A stretch of DNA of 64,000 nucleotides. Source: Malonomonas rubra DSM 5091 (GTDB lineage: Bacteria; Desulfobacterota; Desulfuromonadia; Desulfuromonadales; Geopsychrobacteraceae). This document shows, piece by piece, positions 30,050-37,998 of this stretch. Under the pieces are notes generated by a model. The model ran no database searches and was not told the origin of the DNA. It saw nothing but the letters and a program-made list of their open reading frames with translations. The stretch's first letter is position 1; every line of letters begins with the position of its first letter. Position numbers and translations under genes: made by a program. The stretch covers positions 62,001 through 126,000 of the forward strand of contig NZ_FQZT01000001.1 of NCBI RefSeq assembly GCF_900142125.1. Direction: 5' to 3'.

Positions 30050-31547
30050 GGCGACCTCCAGAGAGTAGACGGTTGTAGCGATTGCAATCGGCTGTTGGGA
30101 ACAGGCTCAATTGCGGTAGATTCTCCGGGGCTTGATAATCGGTTGTCGTCTGCGGTTCAGTTGCTCGTGACAGAATATTCAGCACCAGATCGCGGCTGAT
30201 GGTTCTTGATAGCAACGCTTCCTTGCAGGCCTGCTCAACGGCGCCCAGCCCGTAGCGCGGAATAACCGCGAGAATGACGACGAACTGTTTATCTCCGTCA
30301 TCTGTTCACCCCTGTCGTTCCCGTGCCTTCTGTAAGGCCTGCGGCAGCTCCCAGTCACGAAACGGTGCGCCGTTACGCAATGCCCCCGGCTTCTGCTTGA
30401 GAACATCGAGATAGTGCCACGGGGTGTAGATGGTTCGGTCTCGGCCATACTGACGACGGTGCAGGCCGATCAACTTGCTGCCGTAATGGAAAGAGATGCG
30501 GTCGGCATAGGCGCGAACAGTGATAATCTTGCCGGCGCAACGGGCTTCAACGCTGTAACGGTTGCGGTCGAAGCTGACTAACGAGGTTGGCGTTACTCTC
30601 GCAGTGCTTTCCTGATAGGCGTCAAAAGCAACACGAGTCTGGACCAACGATTCCCGTTCCTGTTCGACGACCTCGGCCACTGTCTGGTTTGGGTAGTCGG
30701 GATGCTTTTGGCGGGCGGCCAGCGCCTTACACTCGTCTCGCAACCATTGGTTCAACTCATCCAGATCGGCAAACTTACGCCGCTTGCCGAACAGCTTCTG
30801 ACGGATCACTCCGACCTGCCGCTCCACCTGTCCTTTCTCCCAACCGGCAGCAGGAGTGCAAGCGACCGGCTCGAACAGGTAGTGGGAAGCCAAGGTCTGA
30901 AAGCGCCGGTTAAACACCCGCTCCTTGCCCATCAGTACCTTGCTGACCACGGTCTTCAGGTTGTCATAGATCCCTTTGCGGCAAGAACCGCCGTAGAACA
31001 AGAATGCCTGAACATGGGCGTCCAGAACCATTTCCAGTGTCTCGCGCATGTAAGCGACGCAGAACGGAGCACGGCTGTGACTGAGACGGAAATGAGCCAA
31101 CTTGATCTTGACGTTTGAGCCACCCAGTTCGATCTGCTCATAGCTCCAGTCAAATTGAAACGCCTCGCCCGGAGCGAAAACCAGTGGGATAAAAGCCCTT
31201 GTGCCCGTATCCTGCTCGCGCCACTTCTTAACGAAGCGCCGGACCGTATCGTAACCACCTTCAAATCCTTCACGCTGTAGCATCTCGAACAACAGCAAAG
31301 CTGTTCGACGCTGTTTCGGCGGCTTCTTCTGATCTTCCTCAAGCGCCTCAATCAGTTGGTCTTTGTATGGTTCCAGCTTAGGCCGAGGTTGGATTTTACG
31401 TTCGTAATGCAGCTCTGTGACATCGGAGCGGATGATCTTCCGGACGGTATTGCGGGCCAGATTCATTTCCCGGCAAATCTGTCGGATCGACTTCTTGTCC
31501 CGGTGGTAGGCTCGTCGGATTTTAGCAATGGTTTCCACAATCAGCAT
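29982..31547 (-). pseudogene. istA: istA, IS21 transposase, interrupted by in-frame TGA
   Basis: DDE transposase. The HTH region IRQICREMNLARNTVRKIIRS is near the N-terminus, FQFDWSYEQIEL carries the first catalytic aspartate, and the rve core runs through IYDNLKTVV. Translation meets TGA at 30306-30308 after KARERQG, but the same frame continues with FVVILAVIPRYGLGAVEQA and NILSRATEP to a stop at 29982, the normal IstA C-terminus. It is therefore a single nonsense mutation, not a short protein. I prefer the ATG at 31547; an upstream in-frame start at 31583 is possible. Confidence 0.88.
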
Positions 31548-31652
31548 CTCCTTCCTAAAAGCTCCTCTCTCTGCAAAAAGCAAAGAGCTTGGAGGATGTG
31601 CTGAGGTGGGTCAATTTTGGACGCCGATTACCCCCGAAAGTGGGTCATTTTT

Positions 31653-32156
31653 GCATGCCGGCCGACAATTAAGGTTATTGACGGCATTCCTTGTTTTGAC
31701 ATGAACGACCGTGGAGACAGGAAGTTAAAAACATCATCATCGGAACGATTAATCCCTATACATCAAGGACTTATCGAGAATGGCATCATGTCTTACATCA
31801 AGTCCATCAAAGGCTTGCGATTGTGGCCCAACCTCTCACCTGACAAGTACGGTAAATACGGTAAGGTCTTTGGCAACAAGTACGGAAAGATCAACAGAGA
31901 GCTGATACCTGACACCAAGAAGTGCTTCCACTCGTTCCGCCATACGGTAGCTGACACACTAAAACAAGCAGGTGTGAACGAGACGTTAATCATTGAGCTA
32001 CTTGGTCACGATGATCCACAGATTACTACCGGGAGGTATGGCAAACGGCATAGACCGAAGGCCTTACTTAAAGACGTATTTTCCGTCCGGTTGATTAGTT
32101 TGTTATATAGCTTTTTTAGTAGGGGCGTATTTCCTCTGCTTTTAATTTGTGAATAA
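31653..32156 (+). pseudogene. C-terminal remnant of a second tyrosine integrase
   Basis: Reading in frame from the IS right end, the translation gives VIDGIPCFDMNDRGD through [16 protein letters not shown] and [16 protein letters not shown]. This aligns along its whole length with residues about 275-400 of the integrase at 28.0 kb, as a paralogue and not a duplicate. The N-terminal and core-binding domains and the first catalytic arginine are missing, so it cannot be active. The missing portion was presumably removed with the IS21 insertion. Confidence 0.85.
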
Positions 32157-32298
32157 TTTTCTCTACTTCGTCATTTTTTTATTAAAAACTTCACTTATAT
32201 AAGAAAGCTGAATGCTTCTCCTACCGGGGAAGCTTACGTTACCTTCTGCGATTACAGCTTAATTTTGCAGCAGGCTAAGCTTTCCCAAGGACAACTAC

Positions 32299-34050
32299 TT
32301 AGAAATCAAACTCATATTTTATATTACCAGTGCTCGTTCCAGCGTCGCATACATTATACCTCAAGCTTGCATAACTGTTGTTCGGCAAGAAACCAACATT
32401 AATCGGTCTTCTTGCGGAGACCTCTACACTGTGAGCTTCGTAACCTGAGAGCCCAATACCATCAAAGGCATACTTAACATATACACTACTGTCATCATTA
32501 AAGGTGAGCTCACTACCAATCTCAGCTCTAGCACGCAGTTTTTCTGTATTTATACTTCTTCCATCAATGTGGATAATATCTGGAGCATCGTACTCCCATA
32601 AGCCAACAGCAGCTACAAATGAACGCATGGTAGCTTCCTCGGAAATATTCCAAGAGCGACTAATTTCAGGCCCAAAACTAAGATTGCCAAGTGAGACTGT
32701 TTGTGCACCTACGGTCTTGTTGGTTGCTGTCAGCCGTTTGGAACTAGTGAAAGCTTTTTGTTCTTCCTCAATGTAGCTGAAACCTAACCGTGGGGCGACA
32801 TACCATTCACCATACGTCATGTCTCCAGTTAGGTTTGCCTCAACCTGCCAACGCTCACCATCAAAGCTATCCCAACCTTTGTTTGAAACATTAATTTCAT
32901 TGTCAGACCTTCCCCAAGCAATTCGAACGTCCAATATCAGACTATCATCAATGCGAGTCACAAAATATGGGCCCATCATCCAGCCCCACCCTTTACCTTC
33001 AGCGGACAGCCCTGTTGCAGAGCTTTCGTAAAAGTCATACTGTGCAAGAACACCAAACAGAGTATCCAGACTGTAACGGTAGTCTGCACCTACCATGAGA
33101 AGCCCGAAGTCCGAATCACCCTCGTTGCCACCACGCTTATCATTCGTGTATTGCCAACGACCTTTAACCCAAAAGTTTGCGTTAGTTGGTTCGTCATTGA
33201 ACTGGCTCATACTTGCAGCAAAGGAGCCTTGTCCACTTTTTATGCCCACATAAAACGGTAAAGAAAGTAAAGACTCTTCAGTAAGGTTGGCCAGTAATTC
33301 TTCAGGTATAGGTATATAGCCATTTATCAAATCACTTACATTGCTGTTGCCGAAACCTTGCCCCGTCATCAAGCCTGAAAGGTTGGGGCTCTGCGAAGCT
33401 ATAGCTCGCAGGTTAGCGGACAAGATGTTCCTTATAGCACCTTTATAATCTGATTCTGAGGGAGTAGGCGGAAGTGTGCTATCAAATAACAAGTGTTGGA
33501 CACTCCCTTTTAGGGTGCCTCCCAAATCCCGGACAGTAAAGGTTATATAAACGTCTAATCCATCAACCTGTGGAAGGTTAATATTGACTGGCTGCCCAGC
33601 AAAAGCGTTACCACTTAAAATGAAGGTATCAGCAGAAATAGTACGAGAGAATGGAGGTGGTAGCGATAATGTAGTCTCTTTGAGGATAAAAGTAATGGAA
33701 GGCTTGCCTGCGGGAGAAACTGTTTGAAGCGTTGCCCATGTCAAATCACCTATACCAGCACCACCAATAGATGGCTCGAAAACATAGTTCGTATCAGCAA
33801 AGGTGGCCCCGCCACTTAAGGAAATCTCAACAGTATCGCCAACGGCAAAGGCTGGCGACCCGATTCTGTCTAATGCCAAGGTATCCTGAGGAATTAAAGC
33901 CGTTGCTTCATTCGTGATAGTTTTGTACGGCTCAGGAAAAGGAGTCCCTCCCCCGCTAGACCCTCCAGCGCTATAAAGGTCATACGCAAATAACTGAGAC
34001 GTAATAAGAACTAAGGCCAGAACAGACCCACAAAAGCATAACTTCCTCAC
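32299..34050 (-). CDS. Autotransporter-like outer-membrane beta-barrel protein
   Basis: 583 residues. I start at GTG 34050 because AGGAGG lies 5 bases before it and a signal peptide follows at once (LCFCGSVLALVLITSQLFA, cleavage near FAYD). Residues about 30-200 are a Gly/Thr/Ser-rich surface region; the last ~300 residues show alternating strands of an autotransporter beta domain (FWVKGRWQYTNDKRGG, LFGVLAQYDFYES, WYVAPRLGFSYIEEE) and end in EFDF with terminal phenylalanine. It lies in the island next to the integrase remnants. A surface adhesin-type role is likely; no protease motif is seen. Confidence 0.82.
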   Translation of the reverse strand: MRKLCFCGSVLALVLITSQLFAYDLYSAGGSSGGGTPFPEPYKTITNEATALIPQDTLALDRIGSPAFAVGDTVEISLSGGATFADTNYVFEPSIGGAGIGDLTWATLQTVSPAGKPSITFILKETTLSLPPPFSRTISADTFILSGNAFAGQPVNINLPQVDGLDVYITFTVRDLGGTLKGSVQHLLFDSTLPPTPSESDYKGAIRNILSANLRAIASQSPNLSGLMTGQGFGNSNVSDLINGYIPIPEELLANLTEESLLSLPFYVGIKSGQGSFAASMSQFNDEPTNANFWVKGRWQYTNDKRGGNEGDSDFGLLMVGADYRYSLDTLFGVLAQYDFYESSATGLSAEGKGWGWMMGPYFVTRIDDSLILDVRIAWGRSDNEINVSNKGWDSFDGERWQVEANLTGDMTYGEWYVAPRLGFSYIEEEQKAFTSSKRLTATNKTVGAQTVSLGNLSFGPEISRSWNISEEATMRSFVAAVGLWEYDAPDIIHIDGRSINTEKLRARAEIGSELTFNDDSSVYVKYAFDGIGLSGYEAHSVEVSARRPINVGFLPNNSYASLRYNVCDAGTSTGNIKYEFDF

Positions 34051-34149
34051 ATTTGCCTCCTGTAAAGATCCCTCTTTTAGGGCCATCATTTAATAGAATT
34101 TTCCGGTTGCCTATTGCGCTGCCAAAAATTCTTTCGGCGTCAGTTTCCC

Positions 34150-34335
34150 CAGTGAATAGATACCCCCGGGCAAACCCGGGGTCCTGATGTTCCGCAAACT
34201 GATTGCTGTTGCAATCAGTTAACACCACAGATCCTTCGGATCAGATTTCCCAGATGCCACAGCATCTGCAGCGGCACCCGAGAAAAGGACTCATTCAACC
34301 ACGGCTAAAGCCGTGGTGTTCTGTCTTCGACCGTA
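34150..34335 (+). ncRNA. Clustered-hairpin structured RNA, HEARO/omega-RNA-like, without iscB
   Basis: Five hairpins in 155 bases: 34164-34181 (CCCCGGG/CCCGGGG), 34197-34220 (AACTGATTGC/GCAATCAGTT), 34230-34242 (GATCC/GGATC), 34251-34268 (CAGATGC/GCATCTG), 34298-34317 (ACCACGGC/GCCGTGGT), all with 3-4 base loops. GTCCT at 34181-34185 can pair with AGGAC at 34286-34290 to enclose the middle three. The block begins right after GTGA (34152-34155), the junction reported for HEARO elements. No iscB or tnpB frame follows. The structure is seen directly; the family assignment is inference, and strand is assumed from the likeness. Confidence 0.5.
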
Positions 34336-34572
34336 CAATCTTCATGAACGAAAACCAACTCTCTTCTCACAGACGCATCATAACTGCATAACTTCAATAC
34401 TATATAGAACTTACAGAATGAAAAAATTTCTGTTCAACGGAAAAGATTTCTAAAAATATTTTATGAAAAAACGCTAAGGATAAAGGGGGGGAGCTTATCT
34501 TACTTAACGGTTATCAGATGCGAAATCTGTTCTTTTCAATGTGTCGATACACTCCCCTGTCACAGCAGCAAA

Positions 34573-35481
34573 TCAGATTGCCCCGACAGGTTTAAAGACA
34601 GAGCTTTCTTGGTCCCAGGTATATCCTCCTGCGTCCCAAATTTTTTCGATAAAATCCCAGTCAAGATTCAATTGACCGGTCTCTTCCAGCATTTCAGAAA
34701 CCTCTAGGATCTCGTGATCTTCAATAATCTGGTTGCCATTTCTGTCAGCCCAATGCAGTGGCTGAACCTCCATCTTGCCGACAGTGACGACATCTGCCTG
34801 CGTTCGCTGCCCATCGGGATTTGCGATCAACTCACCTTGAAGAGCAACCTTTGAACCAACCTCAGCGTTTTGGGGAACCTGTAAAATATAGGCAACGGAC
34901 TGTAACATCTGAGGCTTACGGAATATCCAGCGTGCCTTCCCCTTTTCGTTGTCAATCCCTGAGGCTGCAGGTTCAGATGCCACCAAATTCCATTCAGGAG
35001 GAAAAACCTCCCTCAAAATCATTCCTTTCAAGGGTTTATCTGATGTCAAATGAACTCGAACCAGAATTCGGTTACCAGGAGCAGCATAAGCTGGCACCAA
35101 ACGTTCAGCTGACAACTTGACACTACGGACTTCGTTGCCGGAAAAGTAAACGATCCCAACGACAGCAATCAATACTGCAATAGCAGCGAGGATGACAGAA
35201 GGCAAGCGACTGTTCTTCTCTTCCCTTTCAACGCTCTCAGTCTCTTCTGTCTCTCGTTTCAGAATTTCTTCGACCGGCACTTCAAGAGCTTCGGCCAGTT
35301 TAAGAGCATTATCTCGTCTAATTGTCGGGTAACGATTATTCTCCCAGCGCGAAACGGTATCGGTGGTAACACCAACGACCTTAGCAACGTATAGCTGAGT
35401 TAAACGTTTTTCCTCACGGATTTCACGAATCGCAGCACCATCGATTGAAACTGATGCGTTTTGTCTAGAATCGATATCCAT
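34573..35481 (-). CDS. Membrane-anchored XRE-type HTH regulator with extracytoplasmic EF-hand-like domain
   Basis: 302 residues from the ATG at 35481 (AGGGGAG just upstream; longer starts are possible). The N-terminus is an HTH_3 (IREIREEKRLTQLYVAKVV to SRWENNRYP). A charged linker leads to one membrane span (LPSVILAAIAVLIAVVGIVY, about 133-152), then an outside domain of ~150 residues with beta strands. Near the end DRNGNQIIEDHE fits a 12-residue calcium loop (D1, N3, N5, E12), as in EF-hand or dockerin repeats. It is divergent from the cytochrome c3 gene. The layout suggests one-component transmembrane signalling. Confidence 0.78.
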   Translation of the reverse strand: MDIDSRQNASVSIDGAAIREIREEKRLTQLYVAKVVGVTTDTVSRWENNRYPTIRRDNALKLAEALEVPVEEILKRETEETESVEREEKNSRLPSVILAAIAVLIAVVGIVYFSGNEVRSVKLSAERLVPAYAAPGNRILVRVHLTSDKPLKGMILREVFPPEWNLVASEPAASGIDNEKGKARWIFRKPQMLQSVAYILQVPQNAEVGSKVALQGELIANPDGQRTQADVVTVGKMEVQPLHWADRNGNQIIEDHEILEVSEMLEETGQLNLDWDFIEKIWDAGGYTWDQESSVFKPVGAI

Positions 35482-35590
35482 AGCTCCCCTGATCATTACA
35501 ATGTCATCTTCGCTCACGAGTCTAGCAGAGCTTTGCTGACCCTGTAAACAACCAAGAAAGACTGAAACCCGACCCGACATTTAACAGACA

Positions 35591-35663
35591 ACTCACTGAT
35601 ATCACATAAATACTCGTCGACATCTTCCGATATTGGACCCGATGTCTAATGATATCAGTGAGT
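35591..35663. promoter_or_regulatory. Perfect 14-bp inverted repeat between divergent HTH and cytochrome genes
   Basis: ACTCACTGATATCA (35591-35604) and its exact complement TGATATCAGTGAGT (35650-35663), 45 bases apart. Each arm contains the palindrome TGATATCA; their centres are 53 bases apart, about five helical turns. GACATC (35619-35624) and GATGTC (35641-35646) form an inner pair. Probable operator set for the membrane HTH regulator. Confidence 0.7.
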
Positions 35664-35725
35664 AAACTATGAAAAGATTCAGTCAGCCACGAACTTTAAT
35701 CTAACCAGAAAACGAGGAGGTCATG

Positions 35726-36049
35726 ATGAGAAAAATGCTGACATTGTTTGTCGCCGTAGCGCTGGTGAGTGGTTTTGCTTTTGCAGCAATTGCACAAGAC
35801 AAAGGGCCAGCGGAAATCAAAATGCCGGTCAACATGGGTGATGTTACTTTCAGCCATGGAAAGCACCAGGAAATGGTCGGTGACTGCGCGATCTGCCACC
35901 ACACCGGTCTTGATGATCCAAGTTGCAAAAGTTGCCACGGTAGTAAGCCGGATGCCCCAAAAGCAAAAAAAGTTTTTCACAAGCTCTGTAAAGATTGTCA
36001 CAAAAAAGAAGCTGGCCCGACGAAGTGCAAAGAATGTCACATTAAATAA
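35726..36049 (+). CDS. Small periplasmic tetraheme cytochrome, c3 family
   Basis: 107 residues with a signal peptide (LTLFVAVALVSGFAFAAIA) and four CxxCH heme sites in the mature ~85 residues: CAICH, CKSCH, CKDCH and CKECH. Four extra histidines (FSH, GKH, CHH second His, VFH) can serve as distal ligands, which fits class III bis-His tetraheme c3 instead of the three-heme c7. I start at the second ATG, 5 bases after AGGAGG; the first ATG at 35723 is only 2 bases away. It likely shuttles electrons in the periplasm. The inverted repeat and HTH gene upstream suggest specific control. Confidence 0.9.
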   Translation: MRKMLTLFVAVALVSGFAFAAIAQDKGPAEIKMPVNMGDVTFSHGKHQEMVGDCAICHHTGLDDPSCKSCHGSKPDAPKAKKVFHKLCKDCHKKEAGPTKCKECHIK

Positions 36050-36070
36050 CCATTTAATATAATTAAAAAA

Positions 36071-36106
36071 AATCGGCTCCTTAATTTAAGGAGCCGATTT
36101 TTTTTT
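36071..36106. terminator. Bidirectional rho-independent terminator after cytochrome c3
   Basis: AATCGGCTCCTTAA and TTAAGGAGCCGATT form a 14-bp perfect stem, with A-run before and nine T residues after. Confidence 0.92.
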
Positions 36107-36167
36107 GCATACTGTTCTGACAGCAATATGTTTTTAAAATTATTTATAAAAAATTTCTTATTTTTAG

Positions 36168-36195
36168 TTGACATTAATAATTATTTATTTATAAT
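36168..36195 (+). promoter_or_regulatory. Consensus sigma-70 promoter for a small RNA
   Basis: TTGACA (36168-36173) and TATAAT (36190-36195), both perfect consensus, 16 bases apart, in an AT-rich setting, pointing at a terminator 70 bases downstream and at no gene. Confidence 0.8.
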
Positions 36196-36201
36196 CATAA
36201 A

Positions 36202-36277
36202 CACAAAGAGAAAACAAACTCTCTCTAAACCAACTTTTTGCCCCGTGTTCTCCCTCCTGACGCGGGGCTATTTTTTT
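36202..36277 (+). ncRNA. Candidate small RNA with anti-Shine-Dalgarno terminator loop
   Basis: From the expected start about 7 bases after the -10 box to the end of a T-run is about 76 bases, with no ORF of note. The 3' end is a strong terminator: GCCCCGTGTT (36240-36249) pairs with GACGCGGGGC (36259-36268), followed by TA and seven T. Its 9-base loop is CTCCCTCCT (36250-36258), complementary to AGGAGG ribosome sites. The 5' half is unstructured and contains CTCTCTCT. No known family recognised. It is transcribed convergently with the pyrophosphatase gene, whose stop is 11 bases beyond. Confidence 0.68.
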
Positions 36278-36287
36278 GCACTATCAC

Positions 36288-37943
36288 TCAACCCGCCTTA
36301 AAAACTTTCATCAAATGAGGCACCAACTGCTTTTTCCGTGACAGAACACCATCCAGCCGGTAAAGATTCTGATCCTGCTGAGGGTAACCCATGATGTAGG
36401 GAAGCTCGTTCGGCCCAGCTGTTAATAAAAGGCTTGTTTCCATCACGATATCGGTGACAAGCAAAGCCGCCAATTCATATCCCTTTTCATCTCTTATCGT
36501 CTTAAGTTCATTCTGCAGCTCAACATGGCGCTGGTAAAACGAATGGAAATTAACAACCTCCACCTGCCCTAATCCCAACAAATGATCTCCCACCGTATAT
36601 TCTTTAAAATCAGTCAAAAGAAGTTCACGTGCAGGTGCACCACTTGCCATCGGGCTACCGGAAGCAAACAGCTCACCACCAAACAACTGATGGTCAAGAC
36701 CTGATAAAGATTCAAGCCAAGGAACAAGTTGTCGATCGATTTCCGTTGTTGTTGGCGATTTGAGGATGACAGTATCAGACAACAGACCTGCAAGCATCAA
36801 TCCGGCAATTTTCGGTTGTGGATCGATCCCGGCCTGTTGGAAAAGAGTTGCCACCAGAGAACATGTACTGCCGAGCGGTTGATTGATGAAGCGTATCGGC
36901 GTATCAGTGTGAAAATTCCCCAACCGGTGATGATCAACAACCTCCAGTATTTCAACCTTTTCGGCACCAGGCACAGCCTGCGACAGTTCGTTATGATCGA
37001 CCAGCATCAATTTAACCGGCGAACTTTTGATCAAATGGCTTTTCGTCGCAATCCCCCAAACGCGCTCATCCGGCGAAACAACGATAGCCCCCGGATTCTT
37101 ACTATGAAGCAACTTCAACCGTAAATCATCGAGCAAATCATTGGGTGAAACCCGGAGAAAATCATCATCGACCAGCTCCCCGACAGGTGTCGCCATCCTC
37201 GTTAACCAGACACTGTTGGCCGTATCATAAGGACTGATCAGGATAGAAACACCTCTTTCCCGTGCTTCTTCGAGATATTCGGTCGAGATCTCCGACTTGC
37301 CGGAAACAATCAACAAGCGAACGCCTGCGTCGATCGCCATTTTCTGAATTCCGCTTCTGTCACCGGTAATCAGAATGGTCTTCTCCGGCACGATCTCTTC
37401 GACCCAGCGACTGAAACTCGCTTCACAACGAGCGCCGACGTAAAGATTAAAATTCTCAACCTGATCGGGCTCACGCAGATGATGTCCCGTTGCCGAAAGA
37501 CACTGCTGAATTGACGCCAACGATGCCCTGACACGGCGCAACTTATCCGGTTCGCTCGGCACCAGAAAAACTTCCGTAGCCGTCTTCAGCAACAGCATCC
37601 CTTTAGGATGAAACTCATCATCGACAACCGGCAACATGCGGATATGGTGTTTGTGATAGAGCTCAATCGCTTTGGACATCGGCGCAGATTCGTGGATTGT
37701 CACCACTTCCTCTGTTACCACATCTTTGATCCGTGGGTGGACATCAGAAAGACGTTCAGGCACGGGCATGTTCAACCGCTCAAGGACAAACTCAGTCTGC
37801 TGATTCAAGTTCCCGGCACGCGCCGGTTGAATATTCTCAACCCCCTGCAAACGCCGCAACTCGGAATAAGCGATGGCACTACAAATCGAATCGGTATCGG
37901 GGTTACGGTGTCCAACGACGTAAACCCTTGCGTTGTTCTTCAT
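36288..37943 (-). CDS. ppaC: Manganese-dependent inorganic pyrophosphatase with CBS and DRTGG domains
   Basis: 551 residues, family II PPase. The DHH catalytic part is split: VVGHRNPDTDSICSAIAY at the N-terminus and VVDHHRLGN near residue 337. Between them lie CBS motifs (VVTIHESAPMSKAIELY and AIVVSPDERVWGIAT) flanking a DRTGG domain (about 190-250, ILITGDRSGIQKMA). The DHHA2 domain closes the protein. CBS-PPases are inhibited by AMP/ADP and activated by ATP or diadenosine polyphosphates. Hydrolysing PPi drives the ligase and polymerase reactions of the cell. Monocistronic by position. Confidence 0.94.
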   Translation of the reverse strand: MKNNARVYVVGHRNPDTDSICSAIAYSELRRLQGVENIQPARAGNLNQQTEFVLERLNMPVPERLSDVHPRIKDVVTEEVVTIHESAPMSKAIELYHKHHIRMLPVVDDEFHPKGMLLLKTATEVFLVPSEPDKLRRVRASLASIQQCLSATGHHLREPDQVENFNLYVGARCEASFSRWVEEIVPEKTILITGDRSGIQKMAIDAGVRLLIVSGKSEISTEYLEEARERGVSILISPYDTANSVWLTRMATPVGELVDDDFLRVSPNDLLDDLRLKLLHSKNPGAIVVSPDERVWGIATKSHLIKSSPVKLMLVDHNELSQAVPGAEKVEILEVVDHHRLGNFHTDTPIRFINQPLGSTCSLVATLFQQAGIDPQPKIAGLMLAGLLSDTVILKSPTTTEIDRQLVPWLESLSGLDHQLFGGELFASGSPMASGAPARELLLTDFKEYTVGDHLLGLGQVEVVNFHSFYQRHVELQNELKTIRDEKGYELAALLVTDIVMETSLLLTAGPNELPYIMGYPQQDQNLYRLDGVLSRKKQLVPHLMKVFKAG

Positions 37944-37998
37944 GTAAACTCCTCAACTGCCAGAGACATTTCGGCAGCAGACAAAATCGAAAAAAAGA

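Larger units (their letters stand above)
29262..31652. mobile_element. IS21-family insertion sequence (degenerate)
   Basis: About 2.4 kb bounded by inverted ends: AAAAATGACCCAC at 29262-29274 and its complement at 31640-31652. Further copies of the TGACCCAC motif lie just inside both ends (near 29291 and 31606), matching the multiple terminal repeats of IS21 elements. It holds istA and istB on the minus strand, both broken. No matching target duplication is visible at the two edges, and the flanks are different integrase genes, so the insertion was probably followed by deletion. Confidence 0.9.

Noticed and set aside
30179-30448. 89-residue minus-strand frame inside istA as a separate gene
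   Set aside because: It is out of frame with the IstA C-terminus, which continues in the original istA frame after the TGA.
29262-31652. GCAT near both IS21 edges as a target-site duplication
   Set aside because: The copies do not lie directly against equivalent terminal bases on both sides; the match is four bases and may be chance.
34203-34391. Plus-strand 62-residue frame over the hairpin cluster, considered as an iscB start
   Set aside because: Its residues do not resemble the IscB N-terminus and it crosses four hairpins; it stops at once after the cluster.
36236-36277. Hairpin as terminator of the pyrophosphatase gene on the minus strand
   Set aside because: On the minus strand it is followed by A residues; the T-run is on the plus strand, so it ends a plus-strand transcript.
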